Positions 19,910-28,256 of a DNA stretch of 64,000 nucleotides are shown here, in pieces. Location of the stretch: NCBI RefSeq assembly GCF_019396385.1, contig NZ_JAHKRN010000002.1, positions 124,001 to 188,000 of the forward strand, in the 5' to 3' direction. Source of the stretch: Nonomuraea harbinensis (GTDB lineage: Bacteria; Actinomycetota; Actinomycetes; Streptosporangiales; Streptosporangiaceae). The notes below the pieces were generated by a model. The model was not told the origin of the DNA, did no database searches, and worked only from the letters and a program-made list of their open reading frames with translations. Position 1 is the first letter of the stretch, and every line of letters begins with the position of its first letter. The position numbers were made by a program, and so were the translations under genes.

Positions 19910-21168
19910 ACAAGGTCAAAGAACTGCCCGGCGACGCGATCGCCGCCGCGAAGACGTCGCCGTCGATCGGCCTCAGCGTCCGCGCCTACGCCGAGCGGGT
20001 GCGCGGCGGGGACATGGGCGCGCTGCCCGCGGTGCTCGGGCTGATCGTGCTCTGCACGGTGTTCGCCGTCGCCCGGCCGGCCTTCCTCACGGCGATCAAC
20101 TTCGCCAACCTGTTCACCCAGGGCGCCGCGATCACGGTCATCGCGATGGGCCTGGTGTTCGTGCTGCTCGTCGGCGAGATCGACCTGTCGGCCGGGTTCG
20201 CCAGCGGCGTCTGCGCGGCGGTGCTCGCGGTGACGCTCACCAGCCTGGGCCTGCCCTGGTACGTCTGCGTGCTGGCCGCGATCGTCACCGGCGTGGTCAT
20301 CGGCGTCACGCTCGGCGGCCTGGTGGCCAAGGTGGGCATCCCGTCGTTCGTGGTCACGCTGGCCGCGTTCCTCGCCTTCCAGGGCCTGGTGCTGGTGCTG
20401 GTCAGGGAAGGCACGAACATCTCGATCAGGGACGACGTGATCGTCGCGATCGCCACCAGGAACCTGCCGCCGTGGCTCGGCTGGGCCCTGTTCGCGGTCT
20501 GCGTGGCGGTCTACGCGGGCATCCAGCTCCTCCGGGCCAGGAAGCGCACCACGCGCGGCCTGGTGGCCGACCCGATGTCGCTGATCGCCGCCCGGGTGGG
20601 GGCGCTCGTGGTCATCGGCGGCCTCGCGGTGTACGTGCTCAACCTGGAGCGCAGCCGCAACCCGCTGCTCACCTCGCTGACCGGTGTGCCGATCGTGGTG
20701 CCGATCATCCTGGCGCTGCTGGTGCTGTGGACGTTCGTGCTGCACCGTACCGCGTTCGGCCGGCACATCTACGCGGTCGGCGGGAACCCGGAGGCGGCCC
20801 GCAGGGCCGGCATCCCGGTGGACCGGATCAAGGTCGCCGCGTTCGTCATCTGCTCCTCGATGGCCGCGGTCGGCGGCATCATCGCCGCCTCGCGGGCCAG
20901 CTCCGTCGACCCGAACACCGGCGGCAGCTCGGTGCTGCTCTACGCGGTGGGCGCCGCCGTCATCGGCGGGACCAGCCTGTTCGGCGGCAAGGGCAGGGTG
21001 CTCGACGCCATACTCGGCGGCGCCGTGGTGGCGGTCATCGAGAACGGGATGGGCCTGATGGGGTACGGAGCGAGTGTGAAGTATCTGGTCACCGGATCGG
21101 TGCTGCTGCTCGCCGCGGGCGTGGACGCCATCGCGCGCAAACGGGCCTCCGCCGCTGGTCTAAGGTGA
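19906..21168 (+). CDS. Sugar ABC transporter permease (XylH-like)
   Basis: This 420-residue membrane permease of the BPD_transp_2 family forms the channel of the xylose-type importer. It has a hydrophilic N terminus of about 35 residues, then roughly ten membrane segments. The family signature lies in GRHIYAVGGNPEAARRAGIP with the following SSMAAVGGIIAASRAS, and ENGMGLMGYGAS is near the end. There is a cytoplasmic insertion around ARKRTTRGL (about residue 210), as in XylH. It overlaps the ATPase gene by 4 bases and is followed 35 bp later by the ROK regulator on the same strand. Confidence 0.93.
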   Translation: MNKVKELPGDAIAAAKTSPSIGLSVRAYAERVRGGDMGALPAVLGLIVLCTVFAVARPAFLTAINFANLFTQGAAITVIAMGLVFVLLVGEIDLSAGFASGVCAAVLAVTLTSLGLPWYVCVLAAIVTGVVIGVTLGGLVAKVGIPSFVVTLAAFLAFQGLVLVLVREGTNISIRDDVIVAIATRNLPPWLGWALFAVCVAVYAGIQLLRARKRTTRGLVADPMSLIAARVGALVVIGGLAVYVLNLERSRNPLLTSLTGVPIVVPIILALLVLWTFVLHRTAFGRHIYAVGGNPEAARRAGIPVDRIKVAAFVICSSMAAVGGIIAASRASSVDPNTGGSSVLLYAVGAAVIGGTSLFGGKGRVLDAILGGAVVAVIENGMGLMGYGASVKYLVTGSVLLLAAGVDAIARKRASAAGLR

Positions 21169-21203
21169 TCAGCGACTTCCACCCGTTGAAGGAACCACAG
21201 CCT

Positions 21204-22439
21204 ATGCGTGCCGGTCCGTCCCAGGAGGACATCAGGCGCCACAACCTCGGCGCGCTGCTGCGTCATGTCCATCTGGGCGGGCCGATCTCGCGCGCCGAGC
21301 TCACCTCCAGGATGGGGCTCAACCGCAGCACCATCATGGCGCTCACCTCCGACCTGACGGCGGCCGGGCTGGTACGCGAGGAGCTGCCGCGCGAGACCGG
21401 CCGCGCCGGGCGGCCCTCCCTGGTGGTCCGTCCCGAGTCGTCGCGGGTGTACGTGTTCGCGTTCGACGTGGGGCCCGACCGGCTGGTGGCCGCCCGCGTC
21501 GGGCTGGGCGGGGTGATCCTCGACCGGCGGGAGCTGCCACGCCGGCGCGGCCCGTTCGAGCTGCCGGAGCTGGTCGGCGCGCTGGCCGGGTTCGCCCGGC
21601 AGATGCGACGCAAGACCAGGCCCGACACCGTGTGCGTGGGCGCCGCCGCGGCCGTGGCCGGCGGGGTGCGCAAGGGCGACGGCGTCATCACCTTCGGCCC
21701 CAACCTGATGAAACCTCACCAGGAGGTGCCGTTCGGTGAGGAACTGGGCCGCAGGCTCGGCCTCGGCCTGCCGGTGAGCGTGGGCAACGACGCCAACCTG
21801 GGCGCGCTGGCCGAGCACAGCCGCGGCCTGGGCGTGTCCGTCAAGGACCTCATCTACCTGCACGGCGACGTCGGCATCGGCGGCGGCATCATCGCGGGCG
21901 GCCACCTGCTCGGCGGCCACGACGGCTACGGCGGCGAGGTCGGCCACATGGTCGTCAACCCCGGCGGCCGGGCGTGCGGCTGCGGCTCGCACGGCTGCCT
22001 GGAGGCCGAGGTGGGGGAGCGGGCGCTGCTGGAGGCGGCGGGCCGGGCCAAGGCGGACCAGAACGGGGACGCCCAGCAGGGCAAGCACGGCCGGGAGGCG
22101 GTGCGCGCCGTCGTCGACGCCGCCGACCGGGGCGACATCGTGGCCCAGGAGGCGCTCAAGCGGGTCGGCGACTGGCTCGGCCTGGGCGTCGCCAACCTGA
22201 TCAACATCTTCAACCCGGAGATGGTCATCTTCGGCGGCATGCTGAGGGAGATCTACCTCGGCTCGGCGGCGCGGGTGCGCAGCCAGCTGACCCTGCACGC
22301 CATGACCCCCCAGCGCGAGCGGCTGCGGCTGCGCACCTCGGCACTGGCCGACGACGCGACGCTGGTGGGCGCGGCCGAGCTGGCCTTCGCCCACGTCCTC
22401 GCGGACCCGCTGGAGGTGCTGGCCAGGGCGGGCGGCTAG
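21204..22439 (+). CDS. ROK-family transcriptional repressor (XylR-like)
   Basis: This 411-residue regulator has an N-terminal winged helix (about 10-75, GPISRAELTSRMGLNRSTIM) and a C-terminal ROK/ASKHA sugar-binding domain. The domain contains GNDANLGALAEHSRG, the glucokinase-like GDVGIGGGIIAGGHLL, and the zinc-binding CGCGSHGCLE motif. It follows the importer genes by 35 bp with its own GAAGGA ribosome site. It is the obvious repressor of the upstream promoter, where a TTGTT...AACAA dyad is present. The inducer is probably the transported sugar. Its stop overlaps the convergent metallopeptidase gene by four bases. Confidence 0.93.
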   Translation: MRAGPSQEDIRRHNLGALLRHVHLGGPISRAELTSRMGLNRSTIMALTSDLTAAGLVREELPRETGRAGRPSLVVRPESSRVYVFAFDVGPDRLVAARVGLGGVILDRRELPRRRGPFELPELVGALAGFARQMRRKTRPDTVCVGAAAAVAGGVRKGDGVITFGPNLMKPHQEVPFGEELGRRLGLGLPVSVGNDANLGALAEHSRGLGVSVKDLIYLHGDVGIGGGIIAGGHLLGGHDGYGGEVGHMVVNPGGRACGCGSHGCLEAEVGERALLEAAGRAKADQNGDAQQGKHGREAVRAVVDAADRGDIVAQEALKRVGDWLGLGVANLINIFNPEMVIFGGMLREIYLGSAARVRSQLTLHAMTPQRERLRLRTSALADDATLVGAAELAFAHVLADPLEVLARAGG

Positions 22440-23215
22440 GCGACCCGCGCGTTCGGCGCCGTCCAGGTGTTGCAGGCGCCGGCCGAGCCGGCGTCGTAGC
22501 CGCGGTCCTGCCAGTAGGCGAGGTTGCGCGGCTTGCCGTGGATCTCGCTCTCGCGGCTCCGCTTCACCCCGTCGATCCACTGCGCCCAGGTGATGTCGGA
22601 GTTGAGCGTGTCGAGCGTGGACCGGTAGAACACGCCGGCGAAGCACTCGGCCTGCATCTCCAGCCGGCGGCTCAGCGCCGCGCGCCGGGTCTTGCCGGAG
22701 CGCCAGTAGAGCGTGTTCTGCGCGTCCAGGATGCCGGTGAGCTCCTGTACGTGGTGGCCCCACTCGTGCGCGACCGAGTGCGCGAGGTTCAGCTTGATCT
22801 GGTCGCGCAGGTCACGCTTCATGATCCGGATCGCGACGGTGCGCTGCTGCGGGCAGTACTGCGCGCCGTTGGTGGTGATCTTCCCGCAGACCGAGCGGCT
22901 TCCGGTCGTGATCTGCAGCTTGGGCGGGCTGTAGCGCAGGCCCGCGGCCTTGAACCGGGCGGCCCAGAAGCGGTTGGCGCACCGGGCCAGCTCCTGCTGG
23001 AACCTCTTCACCGAGGCGGCGCTGCCCGGCCTGACCTCGGAGGTCGCGCAGGACATGGGGGCCGCGGTGCCCGACCGGTAGATCTTGTTCTTGGTGAGGA
23101 CGGCCGGCAGCGCGGCGGTCGCGGTGGTGCTCGCGGCCGCCGCGCTGCTCGCCGTACCCGTGAGGCCCAGACCCGCGATCATGCAGGACGCCACTGCGAT
23201 AAGGGGAATACGCAC
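22436..23215 (-). CDS. Secreted neutral zinc metallopeptidase, second copy
   Basis: This predicted exported protease of 259 residues belongs to the same family as the proteins at 2915-3679 and 23320-24186. A signal peptide (about 1-28) precedes an Ala/Thr-rich stretch. The zinc site is HEWGHHVQELTG with the downstream EMQAECFAGVFYRS. The Cys pair CGKITTNGAQYCPQQ lies before the active site, and CNTWTAPN is near the C terminus, so disulfides are likely. The start is GTG, giving V-R-I-P-L-I as the first codons read with Met. It is the downstream member of a two-gene same-strand array with a terminator between them. Confidence 0.85.
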   Translation of the reverse strand: MRIPLIAVASCMIAGLGLTGTASSAAAASTTATAALPAVLTKNKIYRSGTAAPMSCATSEVRPGSAASVKRFQQELARCANRFWAARFKAAGLRYSPPKLQITTGSRSVCGKITTNGAQYCPQQRTVAIRIMKRDLRDQIKLNLAHSVAHEWGHHVQELTGILDAQNTLYWRSGKTRRAALSRRLEMQAECFAGVFYRSTLDTLNSDITWAQWIDGVKRSRESEIHGKPRNLAYWQDRGYDAGSAGACNTWTAPNARVA

Positions 23216-23281
23216 GATCGCGGATCTTAGACCAGTTCATGGTGTTTTGTTTACGCAACCTTGGCATTCGGCCGCGGAAGG

Positions 23282-23309
23282 CACGGCCGCGCCCGGTGAC
23301 GCGGCCGTG
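23282..23309 (-). terminator. Hairpin terminator between two metallopeptidase genes
   Basis: Perfect 10-bp arms CACGGCCGCG and CGCGGCCGTG, with an 8-base loop, lie just 3' of the minus-strand gene that ends at 23320. Confidence 0.7.
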
Positions 23310-23319
23310 TGTCAGGACG

Positions 23320-24186
23320 TCAGGCGACCGCCCTGGAGGACGCCTTCCAGGTGTTGCAGGAGCCCGGCTGCGCGGAGTTGTAGCCCCGCTCCATCCAGGC
23401 CGCCTGGCTCCGGCCCTTGCCGTGGTCGTTCTGCGCCCAGCCCTTGTGGCCGTTCTCGCGGAACCAGTTCACGGTGTGGTCCCAGTGCTCCTGGGGAACC
23501 GGCAGCGAGTGGGCGATCGTCCGCATGAAGACGGCGGAGAAGCACTCGGCCTGGAGCTCGTGGCGGCGCGACAGCTGCAGCTGGGCCGAGCGGCTGGCCC
23601 GCTGCCTGGCCTGGAAGTAGTAGTTCGAGATGCCGGCCAGCTGCTGGACGTGGTGGCCGTACTCGTGGGCCATCAGCCGGGCGATGCCGACCGCGAACGG
23701 GTCGCGCAGCTCGCGCTTGGTGATCAGCATGTACATGGTGCGGTCGGCGCTGCAGTACACGCCGGCGGCGCCCGAGACCCAGCGCCCGCAGGCGTTGTTG
23801 ACCTTCCTGGTGACGATGCGCAGCCTCGGCTTGCTGAAGCGCAGGTTCGCCTTGCGGAACTGGGTGGCCCACGCCTTGTTCAGGCAGTTCGTCATCCGCT
23901 GGAGGAAGCGCTTGTACGCGGCCGTGCTGCCCCGCCGGATCTCGCCCGGCGAGCAGTTGGTGGCGGCCAGGCGGCCGGTCCGGTAGAGCCGGCTGTTCGT
24001 GGCCGCGGACTTCGGAGCGGCCTGCAGGGCCGCGACCTGCTGCGCCGCCGCGGGCCGGCTCGTGACCTGCTGGACCCCGGGCTGTGCGCTGTGCGTCTGT
24101 GCGACCGCCGTCCCCGTGCCGGCCAGCGTGATGACCACGCCGGCTGCCGTGAGTGACGCCAGTTTCTTCATGGGGAGAGTGTTCAT
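23320..24186 (-). CDS. Secreted neutral zinc metallopeptidase, third copy
   Basis: This is a 288-residue homologue of the preceding gene. The signal peptide has a Lys-Lys n-region, and the mature N terminus carries a Gln/Ala-rich stretch ([17 protein letters not shown]). The active site is [12 protein letters not shown] and the third-ligand region [14 protein letters not shown]. The C terminus reads CNTWKASS. Two ATGs are possible: 24186, used here, and 24171 (MKKLASLT). Neither has a good ribosome site. The gene is divergent from dxs across 124 bp. With its neighbour it looks like a tandem duplication that has since diverged. Confidence 0.85.
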   Translation of the reverse strand: MNTLPMKKLASLTAAGVVITLAGTGTAVAQTHSAQPGVQQVTSRPAAAQQVAALQAAPKSAATNSRLYRTGRLAATNCSPGEIRRGSTAAYKRFLQRMTNCLNKAWATQFRKANLRFSKPRLRIVTRKVNNACGRWVSGAAGVYCSADRTMYMLITKRELRDPFAVGIARLMAHEYGHHVQQLAGISNYYFQARQRASRSAQLQLSRRHELQAECFSAVFMRTIAHSLPVPQEHWDHTVNWFRENGHKGWAQNDHGKGRSQAAWMERGYNSAQPGSCNTWKASSRAVA

Positions 24187-24310
24187 AATGTGCCAAAGAC
24201 TAGGTCAAGAGCTGACAAATGTGGGTGGATTTAAGTCGATGGGTCTAGTGCGGCATCGGCGAACTAGACTCGTCCCAGTCGGCGAACAAGAGCAGAGGGG
24301 AGCCGGATCC

Positions 24311-26200
24311 GTGAGCGGGTTGCTGGGCTCGATCAAGGGACCGCACGACGTCAAACGGCTCGCGGCGGGAGACCTGCCGCTGCTGGCGGGTGAGATTCGC
24401 GACCTGCTCGTCGACTCGTGCGCGCGCTTCGGCGGCCACCTCGGCCCCAACCTCGGTGTGGTGGAACTCACCATCGCTATCCACCGCGTCTTCGACTCGC
24501 CGCGCGACCCGGTCATCTGGGACACCGGTCATCAGGCGTACGTGCACAAGCTGCTCACCGGCCGGGTGGCCGGCTTCGGCGCGCTCAAGCAGGAGGGCGG
24601 CCTGTCGGGCTACCCCAGCCAGGCCGAGTCCGAGCACGACTTCGTGGAGAACTCCCACGCCTCCACCGCCCTGTCCTACGCCGACGGCCTGGCCAAGGCG
24701 TTCAAGCTGCGCGGCGAGCGCGACCGCACCGCCGTCGCGGTGATCGGCGACGGCGCGCTCACCGGCGGCATGGCCTGGGAGGCGCTCAACAACATCGCCG
24801 CCGTCAAGGACCTGCCGGTCGTCATCGTGGTCAACGACAACGGGCGCTCCTACTCGCCGACCATCGGCGGCCTCGCCTCCCACCTGTCGTCGCTGCGCGT
24901 CGACCGCCGCTACGAGGACGCGCTGGAGTTCGTGAAGGAGAAGCTCGGGAACGTTCCCGTGCTCTACGACGCCCTCCACGGCCTCAAGAAGGGCGTCAAG
25001 GACGCCATCGCCCCGCAGGTCATGTTCGAGGACCTCGGCCTCAAGTACGTCGGCCCCATCGACGGCCACGACGAGCAGGCCATGGAGGCGGCGCTGCGCC
25101 GGGCCCGCGGCTTCCGCGGCCCGGTCATCGTGCACGCGCTCACCCAGAAGGGCCGCGGCTACAGCCCGGCGGAGAACCACGACGAGGACCAGTTCCACTC
25201 GCCGGGCGCCTTCGACCGCGCCACCGGCGCCGAGAAGCCCAAGGGCCGCATCTGGACCGACGTGTTCAGCGACGAGCTGGTCCGGCTCGGCAAGGAGCGC
25301 GAGGACGTGGTCGCGATCACCGCCGCGATGCTCCACCCGACCGGCCTGGCGCGCTTCGCCGACGCCTTCCCCGACCGCACCTACGACGTCGGCATCGCCG
25401 AGCAGCACGCCCTGACCAGCGCTGCCGGTCTGGCCATGGGCGGACTCCACCCGGTCGTGGCCGTCTACGCCACCTTCCTCAACCGCGCCTTCGACCAGCT
25501 CCTCATGGACGTCGCCCTGCACCGGCTGCCCGTCACCGTGGCGCTCGACCGGGCCGGCGTGACCGGCGACGACGGCGCCAGCCACAACGGCATGTGGGAC
25601 CTCTCCATCCTCCAGGTCGTGCCCGGCCTGCGGCTCGCCGTCCCGCGCGACGGCGAGCGGCTGACCGAGCTGCTGCGCGAGGCGGTGGCCGTCACCGACG
25701 GGCCGACCGTGCTGCGCTTCCCCAAGGGCCCCGTCGCCGAGGCGATCGAGCCCGTACGCAAGCTCGGCGGCATGGACGTCCTGCGCGACCCCGACACCTC
25801 CGACCCCGACGTGCTGCTGGTCGGCGTGGGCCCGATGGCGCACGTCTGCCTGGAGGCCGCCACCCTCCTCGACGCGCAGGGCATCAGCGCCACGGTGGTC
25901 GACCCGCGCTGGGTCAAGCCGCTCGACGAGGCCCTGATCGGCGCGGCGGCCGGACGCCGGCTCGTCGCCGTCGTCGAGGACAACGGCCGGGTCGGCGGCG
26001 TGGGCGACGCGGTCTCGCGGCTGCTGCGCGACGCCGACGTCGACGTGCCCGTGCGCAACTTCGGCATCCCGCAGCGCTTCCTCGACCACGCCAAGCGGGC
26101 CGTCATCCTCGGCCGGATCGGGCTCAACGGCCAGGACCTCGCCCGCCAGATCACCGAGGCGGTCGCCAAGCGCAGCTCGCAGGTCGTCAGTCCTTCGTAG
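24311..26200 (+). CDS. dxs: 1-deoxy-D-xylulose-5-phosphate synthase
   Basis: DXS is the ThDP enzyme that condenses pyruvate and glyceraldehyde 3-phosphate in the first step of the MEP isoprenoid pathway. The 629-residue length is normal. Motifs include [18 protein letters not shown] near the N terminus, the ThDP-magnesium site [16 protein letters not shown], the transketolase-like [18 protein letters not shown] and the C-terminal RFPKGP. The start is GTG, chosen because GAGGGGAG precedes it and because [10 protein letters not shown] is the typical opening. The downstream permease start is only 78 bases after the stop, inside an RNA structure that may couple the two. Confidence 0.97.
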   Translation: MSGLLGSIKGPHDVKRLAAGDLPLLAGEIRDLLVDSCARFGGHLGPNLGVVELTIAIHRVFDSPRDPVIWDTGHQAYVHKLLTGRVAGFGALKQEGGLSGYPSQAESEHDFVENSHASTALSYADGLAKAFKLRGERDRTAVAVIGDGALTGGMAWEALNNIAAVKDLPVVIVVNDNGRSYSPTIGGLASHLSSLRVDRRYEDALEFVKEKLGNVPVLYDALHGLKKGVKDAIAPQVMFEDLGLKYVGPIDGHDEQAMEAALRRARGFRGPVIVHALTQKGRGYSPAENHDEDQFHSPGAFDRATGAEKPKGRIWTDVFSDELVRLGKEREDVVAITAAMLHPTGLARFADAFPDRTYDVGIAEQHALTSAAGLAMGGLHPVVAVYATFLNRAFDQLLMDVALHRLPVTVALDRAGVTGDDGASHNGMWDLSILQVVPGLRLAVPRDGERLTELLREAVAVTDGPTVLRFPKGPVAEAIEPVRKLGGMDVLRDPDTSDPDVLLVGVGPMAHVCLEAATLLDAQGISATVVDPRWVKPLDEALIGAAAGRRLVAVVEDNGRVGGVGDAVSRLLRDADVDVPVRNFGIPQRFLDHAKRAVILGRIGLNGQDLARQITEAVAKRSSQVVSPS

Positions 26201-26205
26201 GAGAG

Positions 26206-26268
26206 CCTTCCCGGGTTACGCTCACGTGAGATTCCGCACCTCGCATGATCGCCCCGGACCCGGGAAGG
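26206..26268 (+). promoter_or_regulatory. Inverted-repeat leader that hides the permease ribosome site
   Basis: Perfect 11-bp arms CCTTCCCGGGT (26206-26216) and ACCCGGGAAGG (26258-26268) enclose 41 bases. That loop contains a separate 10-bp palindrome, CTCACGTGAG (26221-26230). The right arm includes the GGAAGG ribosome site of the permease gene that starts at 26279. The left arm begins five bases after the dxs stop codon. Folded RNA would block permease translation. Confidence 0.65.
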
Positions 26269-26278
26269 ATCACCGACC

Positions 26279-27745
26279 GTGGACATCTTTCGCACGAAGA
26301 GTGTCGAGCAGTCGATCCGTGACACCGAGGCGCCCGAGCACCGGCTCCGCAAGCGTCTCACCGCCGTCGACCTGACGGTCTTCGGCATCGGTGTGATCAT
26401 CGGCACCGGCATCTTCGTGCTGACCGGTCAGGTCGCCAGGGAGATGGCCGGGCCGGCGGTGGCGATCTCGTTCGTGGTGGCCGGGGTGGTGTGCGGGCTG
26501 GCCGCGCTGTGCTACGCGGAGTTCGCCTCCACGATCCCCGTGGCCGGATCGGCCTACACCTTCTCCTTCGCCACGCTGGGCGAGTTCCCCGCCTGGATCA
26601 TCGGCTGGGACCTGCTGCTGGAGATGGCGCTGGCAGCCGCCGTGGTCGCCGTCGGCTGGTCAGGCTACTTCAACGCGCTGCTCACCTCGGCCGGCGTGCA
26701 CCTGCCCCCGTCGATCGCGGGCGAGGACCCCGTGGTGGACGTGCCCGCGATGGCCGTCGTGCTCATCCTCACCGCGGTCCTGATCGCCGGCATCAAGCTG
26801 TCGTCCCGGGTCAACCTGGTCATCGTGATCATCAAGGTCACGGTCGTCCTGCTGGTGATCCTGGCCGGGCTGTTCTTCATCTCCATGGCCAACTACACGC
26901 CGTTCGTCCCCGAGCCGCAGCCGACCCCGGCGGTGGAGGGCGTGCAGGCGCCGCTCATCCAGGTGCTCTTCGGCATCACGCCGGTGGCGTTCGGCGTGCT
27001 GGGCATCTTCACCGCCGCGGCCATCGTGTTCTTCGCCTTCATCGGCTTCGACATCGTGGCCACCGCCGCGGAGGAGACCATCGAGCCGCAGCGCGCCCTG
27101 CCGCGCGGCATCCTCGGCTCGCTGGTGATCTGCACGCTGCTGTACGTGGCGGTCTCGCTGGTGGTGGTGGGCATGCAGCCCTACACCGAGCTGAGCACCG
27201 CCGCGCCGCTGGCCGACGCGTTCACCGCGGTCGGGCAGCCCTGGGCGGCGGCGCTGATCAGCATCGGCGCGATCGCCGGTCTGACCACCGTGGTGATGAT
27301 CCTCATGCTGGGGCAGACCCGGGTGCTGTTCGCCATGTGCCGCGACGGGCTGCTGCCGCGCCCGCTGGCCAAGGTCCACCCGAGGACCGGCACGCCCGCG
27401 CTGCTCACCGCGATCGTCGGCGTGGTCGCCGCCCTGCTGGCCGGGTTCATCTCCCTGAGCGCGCTGGCCGAGCTGGTGAACATCGGCACGCTCTTCGCGT
27501 TCGTGGTGGTGTCCGCCGGTGTGATCATCCTGCGGCGCACCCGTCCGGACCTCCCGCGGGCCTTCAGGGCGCCGCTGGTGCCGCTGCTGCCGATCCTGTC
27601 GGTGCTCGCCTGCCTCTACCTGATGCTGAACCTGCCGGTCGAGACCTGGCTCAGGTTCCTCATCTGGATGGTCATCGGCGCGGTGCTCTACTTCGCGTAC
27701 GGCTACCGCCACAGCATGGTGGCCGGGCCCGACCGGCGGTCGTGA
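26279..27745 (+). CDS. APC-superfamily amino acid permease
   Basis: This 488-residue integral membrane transporter has at least twelve hydrophobic segments, of the cationic amino acid/YfnA-like APC group. The first segment contains the substrate-binding IGVIIGTGIFVLTGQVA. The sixth region holds FFAFIGFDIVATAAEETIEPQ, both family signatures. It probably takes up amino acids by proton or sodium coupling; the specificity is not readable. The start is GTG with GGAAGGA nine bases before it. That site lies in the 3' arm of a long inverted repeat, so translation may be controlled. A hairpin separates it from the convergent inhibitor gene. Confidence 0.92.
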   Translation: MDIFRTKSVEQSIRDTEAPEHRLRKRLTAVDLTVFGIGVIIGTGIFVLTGQVAREMAGPAVAISFVVAGVVCGLAALCYAEFASTIPVAGSAYTFSFATLGEFPAWIIGWDLLLEMALAAAVVAVGWSGYFNALLTSAGVHLPPSIAGEDPVVDVPAMAVVLILTAVLIAGIKLSSRVNLVIVIIKVTVVLLVILAGLFFISMANYTPFVPEPQPTPAVEGVQAPLIQVLFGITPVAFGVLGIFTAAAIVFFAFIGFDIVATAAEETIEPQRALPRGILGSLVICTLLYVAVSLVVVGMQPYTELSTAAPLADAFTAVGQPWAAALISIGAIAGLTTVVMILMLGQTRVLFAMCRDGLLPRPLAKVHPRTGTPALLTAIVGVVAALLAGFISLSALAELVNIGTLFAFVVVSAGVIILRRTRPDLPRAFRAPLVPLLPILSVLACLYLMLNLPVETWLRFLIWMVIGAVLYFAYGYRHSMVAGPDRRS

Positions 27746-27765
27746 GGGGCGGCCGGAGCCGCCCC
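27746..27765. terminator. Bidirectional hairpin between permease and inhibitor genes
   Basis: GGGGCGGC-cgga-GCCGCCCC is a perfect 8-bp stem with a tetraloop, in the 36-bp gap between convergent stops. Confidence 0.75.
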
Positions 27766-27781
27766 CGCTGAGACCCGCGGA

Positions 27782-28162
27782 TCAGGGCGTGAAGAGCGCC
27801 CCGCCTGCCGACTTCATCAGGCACGCGTTCGAGTACATCCGGCCGAACGAGATCGGCTCGCCGCGCCACCGGCCCGTCACGACCACGGCGGCGGGCCGGA
27901 ACTCGCGCGTGCAGGCGGCCTTCGAGCTGCCCACCAGCCGGGCCGGATCGCCGCCGGCCCGCGCCAGCAGCTTGCAGGCCGCGCTCGCCGACCGGTGGGT
28001 GCCGCCCGCCGGACGGCAGGTGAGGGTGGCCGTCCGCGTGGGACCGTTCTTCACCGTGACCAGGATCCGCAGGACCGCTCCCGGCGTGCTTGCCGCGACC
28101 GCCGGGGCCGGGACCGTCAGGAGGGACCCGCACAGCGCGATCGCGCCGAACGCCTTCATCAT
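27782..28162 (-). CDS. SSI-family secreted subtilisin inhibitor
   Basis: This 126-residue secreted protein of the Streptomyces subtilisin inhibitor family binds and blocks extracellular serine proteases. After the signal peptide (about 1-24, ending PAVA-AS), the mature domain shows TLTCRPAGGTHRSASAACKLL with the first disulfide Cys pair. It ends with ACTREFRPAAVVVTGRWRG and YSNACLMKSAG, with the second pair. I chose the ATG at 28162 because GAAGGGA lies upstream; a longer frame begins seven codons earlier. The reactive-site region around the P1 residue is not securely located. It probably protects the cell or modulates its own secreted proteases. Confidence 0.9.
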   Translation of the reverse strand: MMKAFGAIALCGSLLTVPAPAVAASTPGAVLRILVTVKNGPTRTATLTCRPAGGTHRSASAACKLLARAGGDPARLVGSSKAACTREFRPAAVVVTGRWRGEPISFGRMYSNACLMKSAGGALFTP

Positions 28163-28220
28163 GATCTTTTCCCTTCGTAGCACACGGCATCAGAGGCTAC
28201 GACGGAGAGTGACGATCGGA

Positions 28221-28247
28221 GGGGAGGCCCGCCGGGCGAGCCTCCCC
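28221..28247 (-). terminator. Hairpin terminator after the fad genes
   Basis: Arms GGGGAGGC and GCCTCCCC, with further possible pairing in the loop, lie 10 bases beyond the minus-strand fadB stop. Confidence 0.65.
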
Positions 28248-28256
28248 AAAGGCAGG

